DNA of 64,000 bases from Pterois miles (taxonomy: Eukaryota > Chordata > Actinopteri > Perciformes > Scorpaenidae), in the NCBI GenBank assembly GCA_947000775.1, contig CAMQGK010000297.1:633001-697000 (forward strand). The letters run 5' to 3'. Below, piece after piece: positions 35,159 through 45,500 of this stretch. Positions within the stretch are counted from its first letter, which is position 1. Each line of letters opens with the position of its first letter. The translations under genes were made by a program, and so were the position numbers. The notes beneath the pieces are model-generated. The model saw only the letters and a program-made list of their open reading frames with translations, was not told where the DNA came from and made no database searches.

Positions 35159-36495
35159 CGCTCGGATATTGGCGCTCTCAGTGAGAGGATTTGCACACTG
35201 TACTTTGACAGTTTTAATGCATTGAATGCAACCATGAAATGTCTACTGTGCACTTCAGGGGGCAAAGCAGGGATGCTAGCAATGTTCAAAACATGGGTGA
35301 GGAAAAATGTTCATCATTATTTGTGATTGCTGTGACCAGTGTACAGCATGCGCTGGAAATGCAGCCCAAGCATATCCAAACACATACTGTTGTTCAGGAA
35401 ATTCATAATGGTCGTTTCAGCCTTGGATTCCTATGTCAGGGCTACTCGTGGCAGTTTTTGAGGACGGCCTCCTTTAGATAGATTCACAGCTGTGCAACAA
35501 GCTGATTTACTGGATCAGTATTGTTGCCGTTATTGACTTTATTAAGCAGGTTGGATATCTGCCGACACATACTGTACATCCAAATGAAATACACTTTCTT
35601 TGCCAGTGTATGTAAATGTAGTGCGGCAGGGACTGCCAAGTCTTAATGCATATAATAATAGTGACTCCAATTTGTTCCATGCAGTTTCACAAAAATATGA
35701 GATATGCTCACTTATCAGGAGAGAAAACGTTGGATCGCTTGTTCTCAGAGGTATTTCAGTGCCTTGGAAATTTTCTGGTATCCTCTCTCTGATTAGGACC
35801 TTTTTTAATACCATTCATTTGTCCTCATGATTTTGGATCTTTGCAGATACGGACTGTGTATTTAACATGAAGCTCCACCTAGATTACACTGAGGTGATGT
35901 CCATTCAACTTATTATGTGACCTCTAAAAACAGCAAGATTGAAGTGTGTCATAGTAAAGGGAGTCGGGGTGTGTGTTCCTATGCAATAATTTATTGTGTT
36001 TTAATATTTTATTTATTTAATATTAGATTTTTTTCTTGACATTAAAGTATGTTAATGTTCCATATTGTTCTTTTTTATCTTTATATATATATATATACTG
36101 TATATATATGTATGTACTGTATATATATATATACACACAGTATGTACTGTATATATGTATATGAAAAAATACTTAAGTATAAATATATGTATATAAGTAA
36201 ATATTACATGCCTTTTTCCAAAACTTGTTATAGGTGTATTTATTTATTTTTTTGTTTTAAATTGTTTATTTTATTGCTTTGTTTTTTTCCTCATCTTTGT
36301 TTCAATAATGAACTTTCTATTTTATGAGTTAATTAATATAGGTGAATTGAATAATAATATTTTGTTGGGAGAAAAAGGCGCTTAGATAATTATTTTAAAA
36401 AAATTAAATAAGTTAAAGCTTGTCAAATTATGTCCATTGTGTCGCGGTGTGTGGCAACTTTTCATTCATGGTGTGTGAGACTGGCCAGCTCAAAA

Positions 36496-36950
36496 TACAA
36501 ATATAATATAATATAATATAATATAATATAATATAATATAATATAATATAATATAATATAATATAATATAGGCCTGCACGGTGGTGTAGTGGTTAGCGCT
36601 GTCGCCTCACAGCAAGAGGGTCGCAGGTTCGAATCCGGCTTGGGGCTCTTCTGTGTGGAGTTTGCATGTTCCCCCCGTGTAAGCGTGCGTTTCCCGTCTC
36701 CGGGTACTCCGGCTTCCTCTCACAGTCCAAAGACATGCTGTTTAGGTTAATTGATGACTCTAAATTGCCCGTAGGTGTGGATGTGAGCGTGAATGGTTGT
36801 CTGTCTATATGTTGTCTCGAGACCTGTTCAGGGTGAACCCGCCTTCGCCCTATGCCAGTTGGGATCGGCTCCAGCCCCCCGCGACCCCTAACAGGATAAG
36901 CGGTTGACGATGGATGGATAATATAATATAATATAATATAATATAATATA
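36496..36950. repeat. (AATAT)n microsatellite interrupted by an R2 insertion
   Basis: ATAATATAAT repeats run from 36496 to 36570 and resume at 36918-36950, with the R2 copy between them. The simplest reading is insertion of R2 into a pre-existing microsatellite. Confidence 0.85.
36571..36917 (+). repeat. SINE-like repeat R2, plus orientation, complete
   Basis: Head GCACGGTGGTGTAGTGGTTA, B box GGTTCGAATCC, body GGAGTTTGCATGTTCCCCCC and CAAAGACATGCTGTTTAGG, 3' end GACCCCTAACAGGATAAGCG. tRNA-like head and internal promoter boxes suggest polymerase III origin. Confidence 0.8.
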
Positions 36951-36985
36951 ATATATGTTAATATATATATAATATATGTTATGTT

Positions 36986-37165
36986 AAAAAATAAGTTAAT
37001 AATAAGTTTTAATGGGTCAGTAGTGCAGAAAAAAAGAGAAAGTAAAAAATAAGTTAATAATAAGTTTTAATGGGTCAGTAGTGCAGAAAAAAAAGAGAAA
37101 GTAAAAAATAAGTTAATAATAAGTTTTAATGGGTCAGTAGTGCAGAAAAAAAAGAGAAAGTAAAA
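36986..37165. repeat. tandem repeat, three units of 58-59 bp
   Basis: Each unit holds ATAAGTTAATAATAAGTTTT, AATGGGTCAGTAGTGCAG and an A-rich tail with GAGAAAGT. Units differ only in A-run length. Confidence 0.85.
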
Positions 37166-38325
37166 AATTAAAGGTGTATGAAATATAATAGTAATAATAA
37201 TAATAATAATTATTATTATTATTATCATACAAGAGCTAGTAGATCATTTTACATGTAATGGTTTAAATGAAGTTGTGAAGAGTATTCAGACAGTCTCACT
37301 GAGAATCAACTCATCACTAACTGTTCAGAGATTTGAACTTATTGTAAAAACAATTATTGTGTATTATTAATTATTGTGTTATTGTTGTTAAAAAAAACAA
37401 CAGTTCATACTCAGAAAGTGAGCCAAAGCGAATGAGAAAAATTGTAAATAAAAAACAACCACATTTTGGATTAACAAGAATATTCAATATAAAAGTAAAT
37501 CACTGTCTTAACAGTAGTATCGTTTTGGTTAAACAACTTGTTAATGCTGACGGGCAGTCACTAGCGTATAATTGATTCCTATCAGTTACTCCAAAAGAGT
37601 ATGTAGATGTGTTTGATGCTCGGCCGAGGAGTGTGCTGCAACTTCCTCAGTAAGGGAGATGTCAGTGATCGATCCATTTGATAGCTGTATATTCCTTGGA
37701 GAAGTGGACATTGGAATAAACGGCCCACACATTCACACTCAGGGAGCGCTGCCATACAAACACACACAGAGACGTCTTTTAATCTAAACCTTGAAATATA
37801 CAGTACAGTTGATTCAGGGATTTTCTTTAGTAGATCTTGGTCGTGGTGTTTTTCAGCTGTTGTGCTTTTCGGTTTTGTGCTCTGTGATCATATTTTCAAT
37901 TTACTGCTTTTCTGTCCAATATTGACATATCTGAAACTCATATTGTCCTTATGAACCCGGTCACATCATGGGGCCAGGTTCATAAGGTCATCTGATTGGT
38001 AGAAGTGTCCCACATCTATCCAATCAGCTGCTTCATTTGTTTTTACATTAATTAAGAACAAGAAGGCAGCACTAAGTACTGTGTGTGATTGATAAATTTC
38101 TCATGGACCAATGAGAATTTATTCTGATCTTGTACAACTTTTTCTTCATATAGATGTATTTTTTTGCTAATGGTATTTTTTTTAATTAATTTTTTAAATG
38201 TGCCCTGGCGTGAACAGTTTTGTATGCATATATTGTTACTTATTGTTAGTTATATTTTCTAAAATAATAAATAAATAAATAAATAAATAAATAAAAACAA
38301 CCTCGGAAGTGTGTCGGCAATATGC

Positions 38326-38593
38326 GTTGCGCCTTTCCGCCGGTGTTTACGGTATTTATGTCATCACTTCCGTAAAACGAGAACTTGTGTTTATTCTTTG
38401 TACCAATTAGCTGCTGCTAGCTTAAAGTGGTACACATTAAAACCAGCCTGAAGCTAACGAAGCAGCAGCAGTTTGTGTATAGTCAGCGGCTCCCGCTATG
38501 GCCTGTGTCGGTTAGCTGCGGCGAGCAAGTTACAGACACTTTTCTCGCTTTGAAGTTCAGGCGTCGCTGTCACTTTGTTGGTCTGTTTCAACG
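38326..38593 (+). promoter_or_regulatory. candidate promoter and 5' UTR of ZNF gene 3
   Basis: GC-rich, CpG-containing block with TTTACGGTA at 38346-38354, then TATGTCATCACTTCCGTAAA (CRE-like and ETS-like) about 240 bases before the ATG. Confidence 0.45.
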
Positions 38594-38831
38594 ATGCTAA
38601 GCAGCGTCGCTCTGCGGGCTCAGATTGCCTCCATAGTCGATGTCTTGTCCAAAGCAGCCGTGGCAGAAATCGCCAAAGTTGTGGAGGATGGCATGGTGGT
38701 GCTGCGGCTGGAAATGTGTCAGCGCGAAAACGAGATCAAGAAGCTGAAGAGCAACATCGAGGTGCTGCACAACGAGCTGAGATCACTGCAGGACGGCGTG
38801 ACCCTGCGACCTGGAGACCACGGGAGGGATG
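38594..38831 (+). CDS. ZNF gene 3, exon 1: N-terminal KAAVAEI module
   Basis: Encodes VDVLSKAAVAEIAKVVEDG, MVVLRLEMCQRENEIKKLK and a short tail ending in GDHGRD, with donor GATG before GTAAGA. Same length class and phase as the other three modules. Confidence 0.85.
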
Positions 38832-39489
38832 GTAAGATAGACCCGACACAGACACGCAGAAAACACACGGCAGCTACCGTGCTAACCTGGGACGCACTCA
38901 CACATTACACCGATGTAGGGCACCTGAGGACAGTTTCTTATGGATGGAAATACACAAATCTCTGCCATCTGACCTTGTGTTTTATTTTGAGGACCTCAAC
39001 ATCTGTCTGTGTTTGACCAAATAAGTTCCCTGTAACTGCACACTGAAATAACCTGCTCTCATTGATGATCACTGCTACACAGGTGGTTGAACGGCAGCAG
39101 TACAGTCACACTTAGCTGTACATGTGACACCTCCAAGGAGGAGGAGGAATGACATATAATCCCTTATTAGCCCCACAGTGGGGGCATTTCCACAGCAAAG
39201 GGGACCGTGCAAACATCCCATGCCAAAAGAGGCATCCGTAAATAAAACAAAACAAGATATCAACAAGTAAGTAAACAATAAAGATATAGTAAAAACTAAT
39301 GTAGAGACACAGAAATAGAAGTAACAGCTAGGAGCAAGGACAAGAAGGCTGGACAAATAATGTAAGAAATAGACAGGACTGTTATGTACACAAGTACATC
39401 ATGGGTGAAGATAGTTGTACATATTGCTGCCGGGGGGGGGAGTAGATCAGTGTGTAGGGGGTTGGGTGGGGGGAGGGGGGGGGGTGGGG

Positions 39490-39522
<33 letters not shown>

Positions 39523-42500
39523 GAAGGGGGGGGGGGGGGGGGGTAAATTTCTGGGGGGGGGTGGGGGGGGGGGCGTAAAGGGAGAAACACAAAACCAAAA
39601 GGGGGGGGGGGGTTTGGAGGGGCCCCCCCCCTTAAAAAAATATCTATAAAAAAAGTATGTGTGTTTCAGGTCTGCATGTACCAGTATTAGTTTAACAGAG
39701 TGTAAATTGAATTTCCCCATTGTAGGGCTAATAAAGGTAGATCTTCTTCTTCTTCTTCTTCTTCTATTAATAGTAGGTTTGTCAATCAATTAAGATACTT
39801 AATTGTGTGTGATTAATTGCAAATTGATCCCATATTTTATCTGTTAAAAATGTACCTAAAAGGGAGATTTGTCAAGTATTTAATACTCTCCTTAAAGTGG
39901 GAGATTGAACAAATATGCTGCTTTATTTTTTTTTGTATAGAATATATTTATAATAGGAAATCAATTAATAATACAAGACTGTGGCAGATATTAACCCTCA
40001 CAGGTACTATATATATATAGGTTTTCATGGCTTCGGTCAGTGCGGTGGCCCAGAGAGACATACAGAGAGAGCTGAGGGGGGAACTGAGGAGGGCCAAGGA
40101 TCAGTACAGAAACAGGACTGAGATGACGCTGCAGCAGGACAGTTGAAGGGAGGTTTGGATGGAGGTGAGAAGTATCACTACCATGAAAAGAGCCACAGGA
40201 GTGGTGGAGGGGACCAGGGACCAGGCTGATGAGCTAAACCTTGGTTTGACTTGCCAGTACAGACCTGGTCCACCTACACCCCCTCTGATCCCCCAACCCC
40301 CACCCTCACCAGTGCTCCCCCTCTCTTCACAGCCTTTTCATGTCTCCCAGTAGAGCAATCTCCCTCCTACTCCCCCCTGCCCTCACCATCACCACCACAA
40401 TGGAGGACAGGTACCCCCCTCCACATCCCCAATCATCAAGACCAGCCAGATGAGACGGCAGCTCTCCAAGACCCGGACCAACAAGGTCAGAGGACCAGAC
40501 AACATCAACCCAAGGGTTCTCAAGGTGTGTGCGGAGCAGCTGGCAGGAGTCTTCACGTATCTTTTTGACCTCTCCCTGAGGATGAAAAGAGTTACCACCA
40601 TCTGGAAGACATCCTGTGTAGTCCCTGTACCCAAGAAGGGATGTCCCAGTGCTCCAAACGACTACAGACCAGTGGCTTTAACGTCAGTAGACCCACTGCA
40701 GTTTACATATCAGACTGACATCAGTGTTGAGGATGCCATCATCTTCCTGCTTCATAGAGCCTACACACATCTGGAGAAGCCACAGAGCACAGTAAGGATC
40801 ATGTTCTTTGACATCACCTGTGCTTTTGACACTGTCCAGCCATCCAGCCTGGCAGAAAAGCTCTCTGTGATGCAGGTGGACCAGGCCATGGTTCGATGGA
40901 TTACAGACTACCTCACAGACAGGCCACAGGATGTAAGACTGCAAAGCTGCTTGCCAGATGTGGTGACAAGCAGCACAGGCACACCCCAGGGAACCGTACT
41001 GTCACCGTTCCTGTTCACCATCTACACCTCCGACTTCCACCACAACTCCGGGACATGCCGCCTGCAGAAGTTCTCAGACGACTCCTCTATTGTCGGAAAG
41101 GCATGGCTGTTCTTTCTGAGGAGGCTCAGGTCTTTCAGTGTGTGCACCAGACTGCTACCGACGGTCTACCACTCTGTAGTGGCCTGTGTCATCGGGAGCT
41201 GTGGTGAAAACAAACTCAACAAGCTGGTGAGGAAAGCCAGCTCTGTGGTGGGGATGGAGGAGGACGGGGTGGAGGCAGTGACTGACAGGAGGATGAGAAG
41301 GAAGCTGAAAGCCATCATGGACAATCCCTCTCATCCTCTCCATGTTGAGCTGCAGCAACTCAGGAGCAGGTTCAGCCACAGACTTCAGCCACGGGCCTCA
41401 AAGCACTTGGGGGGGCTCCTTCATTTCAACTGTACACATATGTGTATCTGTATACACATTTTATTTTTCTATTTCTTATTTATTTACATACATCCTCGGG
41501 CACATTGCACACTGCAATTATGCACAGGACATATGCAGATGTCAGATATGTTGTTTACAGTACTTTTGTGCATGTGCAACAGAGATGAGAAAGAAGCGAG
41601 ATAGCTCACTCCTTAGCTCCTTCCATCATCAGCTCCACAAAAAAACAATATGTTTAATTATTTTTTACTACTTGTCCAAACGAGGCAAGTGAGTCTCTGG
41701 ATTTACTGGCTGTATTGTTGAGCACGTTATGTTTTTGAGAAATTGTTATGTAACGGTTTTGTAGATTTCACCAAAACTTGGTTTCAAAAGCTGCAACAAT
41801 GTGAAATTAAAATGTGAGATACTATAATTCAGGATCACAAAAGGTGTGTTGGTGTATTTCAGGCACTGGGTCGTCATTACCATTATTTCCTCCTGCTACC
41901 AACTGTGTCAGAAAGTAGTTACTGACCAATTTTAAAACATATATATATAATTGTGACATTAAAACATTAGAAATTGATGACCTAATACACTGTTGTACAA
42001 CTTTATCATTGTCTTTCCACAGCCAGTCAGAGTGACGTTGGTGATGAGAGGACCTTGCTTGAAAAGGGGCCCGCTGATGAGGACCAGAACAGCCGGTCCA
42101 GACCTGAGGTGCAGGTGAAATGTGAACCTGTGGAAGAAGGAAGTGAAGAGGCTGGAGGACAACCTGATCAGCTGGGAGAAGATTCGACTGTGTACCAAAG
42201 GGACAGTGCGCAGTGGAGGCCGGCAACGCAAACTCAGGCAGCACGCATCAACTCGGATTATTTAAATTTAGGACAGAACTCCTTGTCGTGTCTCCCTGAA
42301 TCTCGTCTCGACACCGGACTGGCTGCGTCCTGCAGCAGCTCCGCTGGGTTTCAGCAGAGCCCGTACGGCCGTGGGCTGCTGGGGTACGGTCAGAATCGCA
42401 ACTCGTACAACCAGGTGTGGAGAAGGACGGTGAAAAGGTTAATGTTTAAGAAAGGCTTCATCTGTCCATACTGCGGTAAATGTTTTGAGCGTGCTGGCCA

Positions 42501-45500
42501 CCTGGAGAGACATAAGAGGATTCATACTGGTGAGAAACCGTACCGCTGCGAGATATGTGGGAGATGGTTCAATCAGAAATGCAGCTTAAAGGAGCACACA
42601 AAGATTCACAGGAGATGTAAGTAAAATACAATACTACAATACTAAGCAAACATTGCAGGGAAATTCAATAATCCTTTTGTCAACAACGACTTTTAGAGCT
42701 GCCTTTGAGCAAAGCATGTTGTCGCCAGGAAAGAGTGAAAGACGCTTTTAAGTTTCAGTTAGATCTGCATGCAAAGCAGGGTGTTGCCCCAAAAGAGGCA
42801 CGCAAGCCAATATTCTCTTGATCTGAGGAAAGTCTTTAGGGTTTTCAGGTCATGACCTTTAGCTGTGGATTTGGTGGAGATTTAGTGACTTGCTCAAGGT
42901 CTCTTCAGCAGGGCAGGATTAGGGGGTCTCTGCCTGTGATCACTGGCTCTCTGCCAGCATACAGTATTTATATTTAACCGGACGATTGAATGAATTATTT
43001 GATTCTTTCTCCTAAAGTTAATACAATATAAAGACTTCCCTGGGACCTGGAGTAATGTTTAAAATAAGTGTGTGTCCTTGTGGAGAAGCAATAAATGCAT
43101 AATATGAACGTCCTCCACATGTCCCTGACACATCACTAGTTGTATTTCTTTGGGTGTTACTTTTGGTCCTTGTCTTGGAGTTTTGGTTCAGGTCACAGTT
43201 GGAAGTCTCTGTGCGTCTGCGAAGCAGAGAAAAACTATGAGGTTTAGGCGAGACGAGAGTTAAAGGGGGGATGGTGACTTAAAAAGTGCCCTGCTGACAG
43301 CTGTGTTTGCCTGGTTGGCTCATAAGAAGGCCAGCCTTTTATATCCTCTCTGCTGCCCAGGGCAGCACTCATTGGATATTAATTACTGGGCTCACATCTC
43401 ACTTCAGATTCATGCCAATGTTACTATAAGGCAGCAAGTAGCATTACCTTAATCCATCCATCCATCCATCTATCACACATTACCTCTCAGACATTTTGGT
43501 GTCATGATTTTTTGTTCAACGGCTCACTACTTTTTACTGTTTCATAAACTTTAATAGCCAGATTTGTTGAGGGCAATAGTGCTTACAATAGATTGGGGTG
43601 ACATTTTACAAACATCCCCCGCTTGGTTTGGGAAAGGTTATGGGAAGACTGGGGCATTTACAGATGGACTGACTGGTTTGGGAATAAGCCATAGACTGTA
43701 TGTATACAAGTAGTGGACGTAGTCACCGTGACATCACCCACTGGATTAAGGTCTGCCATTTTGAAACCTTGGGTTTGGCATTTTGGCTGTCGCCATCTTG
43801 TTTTTTTTGCAACCAGAAGTGACACAAGAGGGTGGAGCCAAGTACAACCACTGAAAAATAAGACATTGTTTGGTGACCAAAATGGTGCAGTTAACTTTCA
43901 TGAACTGAAAACAGACTGTGAAAGGGTTAAAGTTGTAAGATGAAAACACACCCACTCCCCAAACCGGACAACACTGTGGTAGCAACCTGTCAATCACAGG
44001 GTAGCCATGCACAGGCAGTAGCTCAGTGGGGGCGGCAGTAGCTCAGTCTGTAGGGAGTTGGCTTGGGAACCGGAGGGTCACCGGTTCAAGTCCCGACATG
44101 GACCAAAAACTGAGTGTGAACTGGTAGCTGGAGAGGTGCCAGTTTACCTCTTGGGCACTGCGAGGTGCCCCTGAGCAAGGCACCAAACCCCCAACTGCTC
44201 GGGGGGCTTGTCAGGAGCAGCCCCCTCATTGCATCTCTCATTCTGATGTTGTGTGTTTAGGTTGCATGTACCATGTATGAGTTTAACAGAGTGTAAATTG
44301 AATTTCCCCATTGTGGGACTAATAAAGGTTGATCTTCTTCTTCTTCTTCTTCATATCCAGCTTTATGGTCTGTTTGAGACCTGAAGACTTGAAACCAGCG
44401 ATTGAGATTATAAACTCATGTTTACAGTGTTTACTGAGGTAATAAATCAAGTGAGAAATAGGCTCATTTTCTCATAGACTTCTATACAATCAGACTTCTT
44501 TATGCAACCAGAGGAGTCGCCCCCTGCTGGCTGTTAGAGAGAATGCAGGTTTAAGGCACTTCAGCATTGGCTTCACTTCTCAGAGCTGGAGGTTTCCTGT
44601 GGAGAAATGCATAAACTGGTGTAAACTAAAAGGTTATGAGAAGGGATGGGAATGGTTCGGGTAAAACACCGAACCGTTCGGTTCGCTAGTCACGGTTCGG
44701 TTTGTGTATGTATTGTTCGGTTCATTTGAAATAGGTTATGAGGCTGATTGTGTATTTTGTTCCACCCCATTTATTGTCACACTGGAGATCGAGGCCTATG
44801 GAAAGAGGTTGGGACACGGCGGACATGAATAGAGGGTGGACCAGATTTTACTGTGCATGTGTTGTACTGCCAAAGATACGATGTGTTTGTGACGTATGAC
44901 CCAGCCTCTTTCCTTGTCAAACTTCTCAGTCACTGACAGACACAGATGAAGTATAGCTGTGATTCCTTGAAGGAAATGGCGAGAGGACACCACCAGCGTT
45001 GTTTTGCTCTGCTGTGTGGGAGCATTACGGATTTGGTGTTACGTATGACAGTGACGGGAAAAAAGTGGTGGATAAAACGTCAGCTGTGTGTAAACACTGT
45101 ACAGCATGTGTGGCTAATGCTGGCAGAAATACTTCCAATATGATGAATCATTTATGGAGGCATTGATAGCACAAGGAGGAGAAAGTCCGGGAGGAAAGAG
45201 CAGCTACTTCTCCCAGCAGCATGTAAACAGCCTCTACATGCAGACGTACAGAACTAACTTGGAGGATGTTGGATTTCAGCTTATAATCAGGGAACTTGAG
45301 CTGCGATACAAGATGCCGTCTCGCAGACCCCTAAGCTACACGGTAATTCCCGAACTGTATGAACAGACACGATGAGGAATTGTGAAAGAAGTGTCCAACA
45401 CAGACCATGTAGCTCTGACTACAGACTGATGGACATCAAGGGCTGAATGTGGACAAAGTCACAAATGTTAGCCTCGTCTACTGTTGTTCAAGCAAACGGT

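Larger units (their letters stand above)
35159..38340. other. 3' flank of ZNF gene 2 and intergenic repeats
   Basis: No gene. Contains an AT-rich microsatellite region at 36080-36210, repeat R2 inside an (AATAT)n tract, and a short 58-59 bp tandem repeat. Confidence 0.55.

Noticed and set aside
36571..36650. Functional tRNA gene
   Set aside because: tRNA-like head of repeat R2, which recurs at 20.6, 23.9 and 63.1 kb with a long non-tRNA body.
39296..39789. Proline/phenylalanine-rich open frames
   Set aside because: They read a homopolymer patch in a damaged SINE copy.
41505..41692. Extension of the LINE frame past 41500 as a protein domain
   Set aside because: Hydrophobic read-through into 3' sequence with no similarity to reverse transcriptase tails.
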